DNA of 64,000 nucleotides from Ruegeria arenilitoris (lineage in GTDB: Bacteria; Pseudomonadota; Alphaproteobacteria; Rhodobacterales; Rhodobacteraceae). Position 1 is the first letter of the stretch. Every line of letters starts with the position of its first letter. The stretch is taken from contig NZ_WPZO01000003.1 in the NCBI RefSeq assembly GCF_013031355.1, forward strand, positions 372,001 through 436,000, given 5' to 3'. This document shows positions 9,060 to 22,200 of this stretch, piece after piece. The position numbers and the translations under genes were made by a program. The notes under the pieces were generated by a model. That model searched no databases. It saw only the letters and a program-made list of their open reading frames with translations, and was not told the origin of the DNA.

Positions 9060-9335
9060 TCATTCACGCGGCTCCAACTGGTTCAGCCAGTCGAAATCGC
9101 GCACCGAGATCACGCCCGAGAGGATAATCCCGGCGATCATCGCCCAGAGCACCACCGAAATCCCGGTGGTGATCCAGAGCTTTTTCTTCATGTGATGCAC
9201 TTCCGGCGCGCCCGCATGGGTGCCCGGAACAATGTCGCCCAGATCTCCCTGCGTCTTGATGCGGATCGGCAGCACGATCAACAGCGTCATGAACCAGATG
9301 ACGGCAAACAGGACCAGTGCAGCGGTGATCGTCAT
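9060..9335 (-). CDS. DUF1467 membrane protein
   Basis: 91 residues with two transmembrane helices: an N-terminal one (AALVLFAVIWFMTLLIVLP) and one after residue 52 (KLWITTGISVVLWAM). A conserved polar loop (IKTQGDLGDIVPGT.AGAP) lies between them. It follows the methylmalonyl-CoA epimerase gene by 16 bp, a pairing I recall as common in alphaproteobacteria. Function is unknown. Confidence 0.88.
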   Translation of the reverse strand: MTITAALVLFAVIWFMTLLIVLPIRIKTQGDLGDIVPGTHAGAPEVHHMKKKLWITTGISVVLWAMIAGIILSGVISVRDFDWLNQLEPRE

Positions 9336-9351
9336 GACAACCTCGCTTGGG

Positions 9352-9756
9352 TCAGACCTGTTCCAGCTCGACCAGGCATCCGTTGAAATCCTTGGGGTGC
9401 AGGAACAGCACCGGCTTGCCATGCGCGCCGATCTTGGGCTCTCCGGACCCCAGAACGCGGGCACCGGTTTCCTCCAGATGGTCGCGGGCAGCGATGATGT
9501 CGTCGACTTCATAGCAGACATGGTGAATGCCACCAGCCGGGTTCTTCTCCAGAAAGCCGTTGATCGGGCTGTCATCGCCTAGCGGATACAGCAGTTCGAT
9601 CTTGGTGTTGGGCAATTCGATGAACACGACGGTCACGCCATGATCGGGTTCGTCCTGCGGTGCCCCAACCTTGGCACCCAGCGCGCTGCGATACTGCTCG
9701 GATGCGGCCTCAAGGTCTGGCACGGCAATGGCGACATGGTTCAGACGACCAATCAT
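9352..9756 (-). CDS. mce: Methylmalonyl-CoA epimerase
   Basis: 134-residue VOC-fold enzyme that interconverts (S)- and (R)-methylmalonyl-CoA in propionyl-CoA assimilation. The opening MIGRLNHVAIAVPDLEAA and the motifs GIHHVCYEVDDI and KPVLFLHPKDFNGCLVELEQ are family hallmarks carrying the metal-binding His and Glu residues. It is first in a two-gene unit with DUF1467. Confidence 0.94.
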   Translation of the reverse strand: MIGRLNHVAIAVPDLEAASEQYRSALGAKVGAPQDEPDHGVTVVFIELPNTKIELLYPLGDDSPINGFLEKNPAGGIHHVCYEVDDIIAARDHLEETGARVLGSGEPKIGAHGKPVLFLHPKDFNGCLVELEQV

Positions 9757-9890
9757 GGAACTCTCCTCCGTTCTGCGTTGCAGCGGTTATGGGGGCTGTT
9801 TGGGCAAAGAACAAGTGCGCCAAATTGCCGTTAACGTCGTGTTAGCCAGAACTTCCTAGCGTGGGGCATCTGCTGATTAGGAGTTCTGCC

Positions 9891-10607
9891 ATGGACGATT
9901 CGAGCCCCTTCGCCTCTCCCGCGCAGCCGACGGCCACGCGGCCTCTGCTGGGTCAAACCATTCTGGTTGTCGAAGACAGCCGCTATGCCTGTGACGCGAT
10001 CCGGCTGATGTGCCTTCACAGCGGCGCCCGCATCCGGCGCGCGGATTGCCTGACCTCGGCGCGGCGTCATCTGCAGATATACCGCCCTTCGGTCATTCTG
10101 GTAGATATCGGCCTGCCGGATGGCTCCGGTGCCGAATTGATCGCCGAACTGACCGAGGCCAGCCCGCGGATTGGCGCCATATTGGGGATGTCCGGCGATG
10201 ATGACGCAAAGGACTCCGCGCTGCAGGCCGGGGCCGATGGATTCTTGCACAAACCGCTGAAGTCACTTTCCCACTTTCAGAAGTTCATTCTGGAAAGCCT
10301 GCCTGAGGATCGCCGCCCCAACAGCCTGCACGCGGTCCGGGATGAGGTCATTCGCCCCGACCCGATGGCCTATCAGGACGACATGGCACATATCGCGGAT
10401 GTTTTGGCGGGGCCAAACGATCACCGCACATTGGACTATGCGGCGCAATTCCTGCGCGGCGTTGCCCGCGACGCCGAAGACACTATTCTGGCCGATGCGG
10501 CGCAAGAGCTGGCGGACTCGCGTGCATGCGGCACGCCCGTCACCGCTCTGGCTGCGCAGGTTGCTGGCATCGTTCAGGCGCGGCTGGAACAGCGCGAGGC
10601 GATCTGA
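9891..10607 (+). CDS. Response regulator receiver protein with uncharacterised C-terminal helical domain
   Basis: 238 residues. The receiver domain spans about residues 20-145: acidic pocket in ILVVEDSRY, phospho-acceptor Asp in SVILVDIGLPDG, and the Lys in GFLHKPL. The C-terminal 90 residues are helical with no DNA-binding signature I recognise; a helical bundle resembling an Hpt or dimerisation module is possible, but I see no clear phosphorylatable His motif. TTAGGAG lies about 8 nt before the ATG. No histidine kinase gene is adjacent. Confidence 0.85.
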   Translation: MDDSSPFASPAQPTATRPLLGQTILVVEDSRYACDAIRLMCLHSGARIRRADCLTSARRHLQIYRPSVILVDIGLPDGSGAELIAELTEASPRIGAILGMSGDDDAKDSALQAGADGFLHKPLKSLSHFQKFILESLPEDRRPNSLHAVRDEVIRPDPMAYQDDMAHIADVLAGPNDHRTLDYAAQFLRGVARDAEDTILADAAQELADSRACGTPVTALAAQVAGIVQARLEQREAI

Positions 10608-10757
10608 GATGGCGACAGCTTACTTTCTGACCGCCACGCTCCTGAGCATCTGGGCTTACTATCAGACCAGAACAACAGCTCGGAATATTCGTATGGCGCG
10701 TGGTACACGCCCCTGCCCTTTGTGCTTAGCAACGCATTCAGGCGCGGCACCCCCATC

Positions 10758-10792
10758 AAAAGAAAGACCCGCCGCAGGGTCTGCGACGGGTC
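10758..10792 (-). terminator. Rho-independent terminator of aspS
   Basis: On the minus strand, a 12-bp stem GACCCGTCGCAG/CTGCGGCGGGTC with a 3-nt loop is followed by TTTCTTTT, starting 5 nt after the aspS stop. Confidence 0.85.
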
Positions 10793-10797
10793 GTTGA

Positions 10798-12573
10798 TCA
10801 TTCCTGCGGGATGATGCGCAATCCCAGTTCCATCAACTGATCCGAGGTTGGATCGGATGGCGCATCCATCATCAGGTCTTCGGCGCGCTGGTTCATCGGG
10901 AACATCATGACCTCGCGGATGTTGGCCTCATCGGCCAGCAGCATCACGATCCGGTCGATCCCGGCAGCACAACCACCGTGCGGCGGGGCACCATAGTGGA
11001 AAGCGCTGAACAGGGCGCCAAAGCGGGACTTCACTTCATCCTCGCCATAGCCTGCCAACTCAAACGCCTTCAGCATGATCTCGGGCTTGTGGTTCCGGAT
11101 CGCGCCCGACACCAGCTCATAACCGTTACAGGCCAGGTCGTATTGATAGCCACGCACGTCCAGCGGATTGCCGTTCAGGGCTTCCAAACCGCCCTGCGGC
11201 ATCGAGAACGGGTTGTGTTCAAAATCGATCGCGCCGGTTTCTTCGTCCTGCTCATAGATCGGGAAATCCACAATCCAAGCAAAGGCAAAGCGATCTTTCT
11301 CGGTCAGGTTCAGCTCGTCGCCGATCACGTCACGGGCCTTGCCTGCGACCTTTTCAAAGGCTTTCGGCTTGCCACCCAGGAAGAACGCCGCATCACCGAC
11401 GCCCAGACCCAGCTGCTGACGGATCGCCTCGGTGCGCTCGGGGCCGATGTTCTTGGCCAGCGGACCTGCGGCCTCCATCCCTTCGCCCTGATCCCGCCAG
11501 AAGATGTAACCCATGCCGGGCAGACCCTCTTTCTGAGCAAAGGCGTTCATACGGTCACAGAACTTGCGGCTGCCGCCGGTCGGCGCTGGGATTGCACGGA
11601 TTTCGGTGCCCTCCTGCTCCAACAGCTTCGCGAAGATCGCGAAGCCAGACCCGCGGAAGTGGTCGGAGACCACTTGCATTTTAATAGGATTGCGCAGGTC
11701 GGGTTTGTCGGTGCCGTACCACAGTGCCGCGTCCTTGTAGGAAATCTGCGGCCACTCCTGATCGACCTTGCGGCCACCGCCGAACTCTTCGAACACGCCG
11801 GTCAGAACAGGTTGAATCGTGTCGAACACGTCCTGCTGTTCGACAAACGACATCTCGAGGTCAAGCTGGTAGAAGTCGGTGGGCGAGCGGTCTGCGCGCG
11901 GGTCTTCGTCACGGAAGCACGGCGCGATCTGGAAATACTTGTCGAAGCCCGAAACCATGATCAGCTGTTTGAACAGCTGCGGGGCTTGGGGCAGCGCGTA
12001 GAACTTGCCCGGATGCAGACGTGAGGGCACCAGAAAGTCGCGCGCACCTTCGGGCGAAGACGCGGTGATGATCGGCGTCTGATACTCACGGAAGCCTTGG
12101 TCCCACATGCGTTTGCGCATCGAGGCCACAACGTCCGAACGCAGGGTCATGTTCTGCTGCATCGCCTCGCGCCGCAGGTCCAGATAGCGATAGCGCAGGC
12201 GAGTTTCCTCGGGGTATTCCTGATCGCCGAACACCATCAGCGGCAGTTCGTCGGCAGCGCCCAGAACTTCCAGTTCGCGCACGTAAACTTCGATCTCACC
12301 AGTCGGCAGCTTCGGGTTCACCAGCTCTGGGTCGCGGGCTTTGACGTTCCCGTCGATGCGGATACACCATTCGGAGCGGACCTTCTCAAGCTCGGCAAAC
12401 GCCGCGCTGTCGCCGTCGCACAGAACCTGCGTTACTCCGAAATGGTCGCGCAGGTCGATGAACAGCACGCCGCCGTGATCTCGGACACGATGCACCCAAC
12501 CGGACAGGCGGACGGTTTCACCGACATTGGCGGCGGTCAGAGCGGCGCAGGTGTGGCTGCGATAGGCGTGCAT
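10798..12573 (-). CDS. aspS: Aspartyl-tRNA synthetase
   Basis: 591-residue class IIb synthetase. The N-terminal OB fold for anticodon binding is followed by the catalytic domain and the bacterial insertion domain. Motif 2 is in [24 protein letters not shown] and motif 3 in GIDRIVMLL. In the anticodon-binding loop the sequence is RDHGG: a His (H33) stands where strictly discriminating enzymes such as that of E. coli have Leu. This is a mark of the non-discriminating type that also charges tRNA-Asn. Confidence 0.97.
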   Translation of the reverse strand: MHAYRSHTCAALTAANVGETVRLSGWVHRVRDHGGVLFIDLRDHFGVTQVLCDGDSAAFAELEKVRSEWCIRIDGNVKARDPELVNPKLPTGEIEVYVRELEVLGAADELPLMVFGDQEYPEETRLRYRYLDLRREAMQQNMTLRSDVVASMRKRMWDQGFREYQTPIITASSPEGARDFLVPSRLHPGKFYALPQAPQLFKQLIMVSGFDKYFQIAPCFRDEDPRADRSPTDFYQLDLEMSFVEQQDVFDTIQPVLTGVFEEFGGGRKVDQEWPQISYKDAALWYGTDKPDLRNPIKMQVVSDHFRGSGFAIFAKLLEQEGTEIRAIPAPTGGSRKFCDRMNAFAQKEGLPGMGYIFWRDQGEGMEAAGPLAKNIGPERTEAIRQQLGLGVGDAAFFLGGKPKAFEKVAGKARDVIGDELNLTEKDRFAFAWIVDFPIYEQDEETGAIDFEHNPFSMPQGGLEALNGNPLDVRGYQYDLACNGYELVSGAIRNHKPEIMLKAFELAGYGEDEVKSRFGALFSAFHYGAPPHGGCAAGIDRIVMLLADEANIREVMMFPMNQRAEDLMMDAPSDPTSDQLMELGLRIIPQE

Positions 12574-12652
12574 GGATCATATCCCTTCGGGCGCAGAATT
12601 CGTCGCGCCGATACACCCCGTCAGGCTTGGAAAGTCAAGGCAGGTATACCGC

Positions 12653-13324
12653 TCAAAACGGCCTTTGCACGTTGCCCGAGTAGAAATAGATGCCCAGACC
12701 GGCAGCAAAGATGATGTTCCCCGCAATCGCATGCAGCAGGACGGCATAAAAAAACGATCCGCGCCTGCGATAGGCCCAGGTGAACAGCAGCCCTCCGGCA
12801 AAGGTCATGACGGCAACAATCCAGCTCCAATACATCAGGTGCGCCAGCGAAAAGAGTGCGGCGTTCAGCAGATAAGACGACCGCCCATTCGGCAGGATCG
12901 CGTGGTAGCGGCGGAAGAACAGCGAGCGGAACAGCAGTTCTTGCGGCAAGGCCGACAGCAGCGGATAGCCAAGCCAGATAACCAGCAGAAACTCAGGTCG
13001 GTTACGCAGCAGAAAGAACGCGGCCTCGGGCCGGGTGGCCATCACAAGGACGGCGCAGAAAGAGGTCATCGCTACCGCGAATAACGTGACTTCGCCCCAT
13101 GACCAGTTACGCCAGTTGTATCGCAACTCGGCCCAGGCAAAACCCGGCGTGAAATGCAAAAGCACAATCCCGATGGCTGTGAAAGTAAACAGAGACGGGA
13201 ACATCCAGTTCGGAGGGAAAAACACGGCGATCAGCACCGGTACGGCGATGAAGAACATCCCGAATTCCAGTCGCAATCGCAGATGTGGGACTGCGCTGTC
13301 CGCCCATTCGGTTTGTTTACTCAC
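12653..13324 (-). CDS. CPBP family intramembrane protein (variant motif)
   Basis: 223 residues with several membrane helices. The CPBP/Rce1-like region contains PQELLFRSLFFRRY (Q128-E129...R133), FSLAH (H162) and HAIAGN (H199, N203). The usual first motif is EExxxR; here the first Glu is Gln, which may change or remove proteolytic activity. The gene starts 4 bp inside the end of pabC and so is third in the pabB-pabC unit, though a functional tie to folate synthesis is not evident. Confidence 0.85.
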   Translation of the reverse strand: MSKQTEWADSAVPHLRLRLEFGMFFIAVPVLIAVFFPPNWMFPSLFTFTAIGIVLLHFTPGFAWAELRYNWRNWSWGEVTLFAVAMTSFCAVLVMATRPEAAFFLLRNRPEFLLVIWLGYPLLSALPQELLFRSLFFRRYHAILPNGRSSYLLNAALFSLAHLMYWSWIVAVMTFAGGLLFTWAYRRRGSFFYAVLLHAIAGNIIFAAGLGIYFYSGNVQRPF

Positions 13325-13968
13325 TGTTCTGCCAACTCCGCCCGGATCAGACCACGCAAGGAATTTCCCATATAGATTTTTGATGCGTTTTTCAGGTCGG
13401 TCAAGGTCAGGGTGGCTTCGGCAACCTGTTTATTATCCAGCAGTTCTTCGCGCAGGATACCCGGCAGGACACCACTGGTCAAAGCAGGCGTCAGGTGGCG
13501 GCCATCGGGCATATGCAGAAACAGGTTGGTGATGGTGCCTTCGCACAGCTCATCGCGTTCATTCAGGAAAAGAACTTCGTCGATCCCGTCAGGCAAGGAC
13601 GCACGGGCAGCGTCGTAAAGCGCGCGTTGGGTCGTTTTGTGCCGCAACCAGATATCATCTGCGGTCAGGCGGGTCTGAGCAACCTCCACCCGCCAGACCG
13701 GAGGGTTGTCGGCCAGCGCCCCTGTTGTCACTTCCAGTTGCCCCTCAGCGCCCAGCGTCAACCGACAGCGCAGCGGTGACACGCCCGCCACCGCATCCAG
13801 CTGTTCGGCTGCCAAGGCATCATCGAATGGAAAACCAAACGCCTTGGCCGAGCGCGCCATGCGGGCCAGATGCCGGTCCCGCCGCACAAATCCCTGCCCC
13901 GGCCGAAAAGCCAGCGTTTCAATCAGGCGGAAGTCAGGGTCAGTTGGTGCGCAAAGCGGGCTTTCCAT
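13321..13968 (-). CDS. pabC: Aminotransferase class IV, probable aminodeoxychorismate lyase
   Basis: 215 residues of fold-type IV PLP enzyme. The PLP lysine is expected in WLRHKTTQR; LNERDELCEGTITNLF and LTPALTSGVLPGILR are the cofactor- and substrate-side signatures. It overlaps the pabB end by 46 bp, which together with the family indicates conversion of 4-amino-4-deoxychorismate to p-aminobenzoate and pyruvate. It is shorter than E. coli PabC (about 270) but normal for this alphaproteobacterial type. Confidence 0.88.
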   Translation of the reverse strand: MESPLCAPTDPDFRLIETLAFRPGQGFVRRDRHLARMARSAKAFGFPFDDALAAEQLDAVAGVSPLRCRLTLGAEGQLEVTTGALADNPPVWRVEVAQTRLTADDIWLRHKTTQRALYDAARASLPDGIDEVLFLNERDELCEGTITNLFLHMPDGRHLTPALTSGVLPGILREELLDNKQVAEATLTLTDLKNASKIYMGNSLRGLIRAELAEQ

Positions 13969-15050
13969 AGCGCTTCCTCGTACTCTGATGGGGCCGTGCT
14001 GTCCCAAACCACACCGCCGCCCACGTTCAGCGTGGCTTTGCCATCCTCGACCATCAGCGTGCGGATCGCCACATTGAACTCGGACCGTCCATCCGGCGCG
14101 GCCCAACCGATGGCGCCGCAATAGATATCGCGGGGCCAGGGTTCGAGGTCGGACAAAATCTCCATTGCGCGGATCTTCGGCGCGCCAGTGATCGAACCGC
14201 AGGGGAACAGGGCCATTAAGATATCTGACAGTTCCGCCCCCAGATGCAGTTGCGCCTGCACCAGCGAGATCATCTGATGCACGGTGGCGTAGGTCTCGAC
14301 CTTGAACAGCTCGGGCACTTTGACCGAACCGGGCAGCGCGACGCGGCTGATGTCGTTACGGAGAAGGTCCACGATCATCAGGTTCTCGGCCCGGTTCTTA
14401 TCGTCGGTCGAGAGGAAGGCGCGGCGGCGCGCGTCTTCGGCCATATCTTCGCTGCGGGGCTGGGTGCCTTTCATCGGGCGGGTTTCGATCATCCGGTCCG
14501 CATCCGTGCGAAAGAACAGCTCGGGTGAACGGCTGAGCAAGTCAGGCAGACCGTCCTGCTCGACCAACGCGCCGTGACCCACCGGCTGACCCGAGGCCAG
14601 TGCGGCATACAACTCAGCGCTGTCGCCTTCGACGGTCAAGTCGATTGGGAAGGTCAGATTGGCCTGATAGATATCCCCGGCCCCGATGGCATCGTGGACC
14701 TGTTGAAAAGCACGCGTATAACGCGCCTCATCCCAGCGCGGCTCAAAACCGGTTACACCGCCCACCGCTCGGGGCAGATCACGTTGCGCAGGTGCATCAT
14801 AGACGCCAAAGCACAGCAGAGGCAGTCGGCGGTCTTGTGGCAGACGGTCGGCCAGACGGGGTTCCAGCGCATAGCCCAGCTCATAACTGGCATAGCCCGC
14901 CAGCCACGCACCGTCGGCGCGCGCCTCATCCAGCGCCTCCAGCGCGTGGGGCACGTCTTCCGCCTTGTCTGCGCGGATCACATTGGCGGGCCGGTCGAAA
15001 CTGGTTCCGGACCCGGCTGGCCCCTGATCAAAACGAATACGCAATTGCAT
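13923..15050 (-). CDS. pabB: Aminodeoxychorismate synthase component I
   Basis: 375 residues from MQLRIRFDQG; an ATG two codons earlier is equally possible, and the ribosome site does not decide. The chorismate-binding domain is seen in DIYQANLTF, ETRPMKGTQPR, ENLMIVDLLRND, PCGSITGAPKIRAME and GGGVVWDS. With a glutamine amidotransferase (PabA, not in this window) it makes aminodeoxychorismate for folate. The N-terminal WLAGYASYELGYALEP segment is typical of the stand-alone PabB group. Confidence 0.93.
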   Translation of the reverse strand: MQLRIRFDQGPAGSGTSFDRPANVIRADKAEDVPHALEALDEARADGAWLAGYASYELGYALEPRLADRLPQDRRLPLLCFGVYDAPAQRDLPRAVGGVTGFEPRWDEARYTRAFQQVHDAIGAGDIYQANLTFPIDLTVEGDSAELYAALASGQPVGHGALVEQDGLPDLLSRSPELFFRTDADRMIETRPMKGTQPRSEDMAEDARRRAFLSTDDKNRAENLMIVDLLRNDISRVALPGSVKVPELFKVETYATVHQMISLVQAQLHLGAELSDILMALFPCGSITGAPKIRAMEILSDLEPWPRDIYCGAIGWAAPDGRSEFNVAIRTLMVEDGKATLNVGGGVVWDSTAPSEYEEALWKARFAHQLTLTSA

Positions 15051-15226
15051 CCTCATTTGCCGTGTTGCGCGGTATAGAGAATACGGCGGCAAGGGAAAGA
15101 GGGGAAAGCGGCAATTTCACACCCAATTCCGATACCCCTTGAACCTTTTCGCGCGGTCCCTATAACGCAGGACAATTTGGGCGCTTGGGGGCGCCCTGAC
15201 TCGCGAACAATCAAAGGAATGTGGCC

Positions 15227-18571
<3,345 letters not shown>

Positions 18572-18606
18572 CTGGCCCGAAACCGCTTAAATGCAACACA
18601 TTTCAC

Positions 18607-18635
18607 GCGCCCGTTGACCCCGTGTCTTCGGGCGC
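18607..18635 (+). terminator. Stem-loop after carB, possible terminator
   Basis: GCGCCCG/CGGGCGC with a 15-nt loop, 35 bp after the carB stop. Only CATCTTT follows, so termination would be weak. Confidence 0.3.
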
Positions 18636-18671
18636 GCATCTTTGCTGCAAACGAGCAGAAGGAAAAAAGAA

Positions 18672-18746
18672 ATGCGCAGGTTTATGGTTCTCGCCGCTTT
18701 GATGACGCTGGCCGCATGTGACGTACCGCTGGTTCCGCTGATCTGA
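18672..18746 (+). CDS. 24-residue lipoprotein, unknown
   Basis: A very short frame: MRRFMVLAALMTLAAC then DVPLVPLI. AAGGA sits about 9 nt before the ATG. The signal peptide ends in a clean lipobox (LAAC, C16), leaving a mature lipopeptide of only 9 residues ending VPLVPLI. I recall similar mini-lipoproteins in Rhodobacterales but cannot verify this here. If real, the product would be a lipid-anchored octapeptide-like tail. It lies between carB and a VOC gene. Confidence 0.6.
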   Translation: MRRFMVLAALMTLAACDVPLVPLI

Positions 18747-18820
18747 CGCTTAGGCACTGTTTTCACTGTCCATGCGCTTGCGCAGGCTGCATGATGCTGT
18801 CCTGAAACCAACAGGAAGCC

Positions 18821-19231
18821 ATGCGCCTTTACACCACATACGGCACCAATGACCTGCAACGGGCCATTCGGTTCTACGACGCAGTCTTTTCCGTTCTGGA
18901 ACAGCCCCGCCTTCCGGGATGGACCAAAGATTGCGCGGGATGGGGAACCGAACCCGAAGCCGGAACTGGGTTTTGGGTCTGCACGCCCTTTGACGGTCAA
19001 AAGGCCAACGCGGGCAATGGGACAATGATTGCCTTCCCGGCCCGCAGCGCCGCGCAAGTCAGGCGGTTTCACGCGACTGGGTTGGAGCATGGTGGCACTG
19101 ACGAAGGCAAACCGGGTATTCGTGACTACTACGCGACCGATTTCTATGTCGCCTACTTACGCGACCCCGACGGCAACAAACTGTCCTGTTTTTACTACCA
19201 CTACGACCCGGAAAAGGACCCGGGCGACTAA
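18821..19231 (+). CDS. VOC (glyoxalase/bleomycin resistance) family protein
   Basis: 136 residues with the VOC pattern: LQRAIRFYDAVFSVLE near the N-terminus, AGWGTEP, and a C-terminal DFYVAYLRDPDGNKLSCFYY. It resembles small lactoylglutathione-lyase-like proteins of unknown substrate. The N-terminal metal-ligand His typical of GloA is replaced by MRLYTTYGTND, so glyoxalase I activity should not be assumed. Confidence 0.87.
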   Translation: MRLYTTYGTNDLQRAIRFYDAVFSVLEQPRLPGWTKDCAGWGTEPEAGTGFWVCTPFDGQKANAGNGTMIAFPARSAAQVRRFHATGLEHGGTDEGKPGIRDYYATDFYVAYLRDPDGNKLSCFYYHYDPEKDPGD

Positions 19232-19250
19232 GACAGCCGCCCGGAGTTTA

Positions 19251-22200
19251 TCAGGTCGCGGCGGCTTCGCGTTTCTCATCCCGCGCAAAGAACACGAGAT
19301 AAAAGACCGGAGCCGCAACCATGGTCAGGATCGTGGCAAAGGCCAGACCGCCCATGATCGTCACCGCCATAGACCGGAAGAACGCATCCGTCAGCAGCGG
19401 AGCCATCCCCAGAATGGTAGTGATCGCCGCCAGCATCACGGGGCGCAGACGCGATACCGAAGCCTCGACGATCGCCTCACGCAGAGGTTTGCCAGTGGCA
19501 CGGACCAGGTCGATCTCCTCGACCAGAACAATGCCGTTCTTGATCAGCATCCCCGACAGGCTGAGCAAGCCCAGCAGCGCGGTGAAGGTAAACGGCAGAC
19601 CAGTGCCCAACAGGCCGATCACGACCCCGTTCACCGACATCGGCACCAGCAGCCAGATGATGACAGGCTGGCGGATGGCGTTGAAGATCAGCACCGAGAT
19701 CAGCACCATGATCAGCAAGCTCAGCGGCAACTGGCGCCCAAGACTTTCATTGGCTTCACCCGCGTTTTCGAACTCACCGCCCCATTCCATCCGGTAACCC
19801 GGCGGCAGTTCCATGTCTTCGATGGCGGCTCGGACTTCCGAGTGGACCTGTGCCGCCGTCATGTCCGGCGGGATATCGGCCCCTACGGTAATCGTCAGCA
19901 CCCGGTCGCGGCGATGGACCAGCGTGCTTAGCGGCTTGTATTCGAACCCATCGACCATTTGCTCGATAGGAACAAACCGTTGCGATTCATCCGAGTACAC
20001 AACCTGGTCCACGATCGAGTAATCCCCGTCCGCAGGGCGACGCAGGATGATGGGGATCAGGCGATCCCGCTCACGGAAGCCCCCGGCAGTGATCCCGTCC
20101 GTCGAAAACTGAAGGGTTGCGGCAATGTCCTCGCGTGAAACTCCAGCGGTTTGGGCCCGCTCGGTCGCGTAAATCGGCTGGACGGCCAGTTCCTGCTCGC
20201 GCCAGTCGTGATAGACGTTCAGCGCGTTGGGCGAAGCCTCACGCATTTTCAGCACCGCAGCGTCGGCCAGTTCACGCAGAACCGCCGGATCACTGCCCGA
20301 GAACCGCGCCTGAATCGGATCGCCGCCACCGGGGCCAAAGATCAGGCGTTTGGTGCGGAATTGGCCTTCGGGGAATTGTGCCTGACCGAAGGCTTCCAGA
20401 TCGGCTTGAAGGGCCGGAATGTCATCCAGCGTTTCGGTTCGGATGATCATGTGACCATAACTTGGGTTCGGTTTTTCTGCCGAGTAGGTCAGAAGGAACC
20501 GGGTCGCGCCCTGCCCGACAAAGGTGGCAACAGACACAACATCGTCACGCTCGGCCAGCCAGTCTTCGAACACGGCCATGTCTTCGGCGGTGCGGGCAAT
20601 CGGTGTGCCTTGGGGAAGGTTGTAATGCACAAAGAACAGCGGCGTATTCGAGTCCGGAAAGAACTGCTGTTTCACCAGACCGAAGCCCGCAAAACAAACT
20701 ACCGTGACCCCGGTCAAGGCGGCAATCACCAGCCACCGCATCCGAAGCGACCAGCGCAGGATCGCCCCGTAGACGCGGAACATGATGCCGCCATAGGCAT
20801 CAACCGCACCCTCTTTGCCCTGTTTGAAGAAATAGTGCCCCAACAAAGGCGTCACGGTCAGCGCCAGCACCCAGCTCAGCATCAGCGAGATACCAATCAC
20901 CGCAAACAGCGAGAACAGGAACTCCCCCGTCGCATCGGGACTGAGACCGATCCCGGCAAAAGCCATGATGCCGATGACCGTCGCCCCCAACAGCGGGATT
21001 TGCGTCTTGGACGCAGCCTCGTCCGCCGCATCGCGCGAGTTTTTGCCGCGCAGCATGGCGATCTGCATCCCCTCGGCGACGACGATGGCGTTGTCCACCA
21101 GCATCCCCATGGCAATGATCAGGGCCCCGAGTGAAATCCGCTCCATCTCGATCGAGAAGAGCGACATGAACAACAGCGTCCCCACTACGGTCAGCAACAG
21201 GGTCGAACCCACGACCACCGCCGCGCGCCACCCCATAAAAATGCCCAGCACCGCAACCACGATACTGACGGACATTGCAAGGTTCACCAGAAAGTCGTTC
21301 GAGGCCTGCTCGACCACCACGTGCTGCTGATAGATCGGCAGGATCTCTACGCCAAAGGGGATTTGCGAATCCAGTTCGGCGAACTTGGCATCGGCGCGTT
21401 GGCCAACTTCGACAATGTTCTCGGTCGATAGCCCCGCGATACCCAGCGTGAACGCTTCTGCGCCGTTGAACCGGATCATGACATCCGGGTCAGTTTGGCG
21501 GCCGCGGTACACGTTGGACATATCGAACAGGTTGATCACCTGCCCTTGCGACCCCACGGACAACCCTGCAATGGCCGAGACGGAATCCGACCCTTCGGCT
21601 GTCAGGATGGTGGTGCGGTTGTTCTCGGACCGGACGGAACCCGACGCGTTCACCGAATCCGCGTTGGCGATGGCTTCGTTCACAGTCTGAATCGGCACAT
21701 TCTGGTTCACGGAAATGGCTAGGTCAGGCTCAACAAAGATCGCCTCTTGCGGCAGGCCCATCACCTCAACATCCGCCACACCGGAAACGGTCAGCAGCTC
21801 GCGCCGCAGAAAGGTTGCCAATTCGTGTTTCTCGGCATCTGAAAAGCCGTCAGCGGTGACCGCATAGAACAGGCCGAACACGTCCCCAAAGCCGTCATTC
21901 ACCATGGGCTGACCAACGCCCGGAGGCAAGCTTCGCGCGGCATCGCGCATCTTGGCGCGCAGTTCGGTCCAGATGCGAGGAAGTTCAGTGCCGTCGTAGG
22001 TGGACTTGATTTCAACCTCAATCAGCGAAAATCCGGGTTGGTTGACCGACGTGATCGTCTTGACTTCACCCATTTGCTGAATCGCGGATTCCAGAGGCTC
22101 GGAAACCTCCAGCGCCACTTGTTCCGCCGTGGCGCCGGGATACTGTGTCGCAATGACCGCGTTTTTGATGGTGAAGGCCGGATCTTCCAGACGGCCTAAC

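Noticed and set aside
10609..10797. 62-codon frame starting one base after the response regulator stop, with a hydrophobic start
   Set aside because: Its last 35 bases overlap the aspS terminator stem, it lacks a strong ribosome site, and the hydrophobic segment is weak. Possible but not supported.
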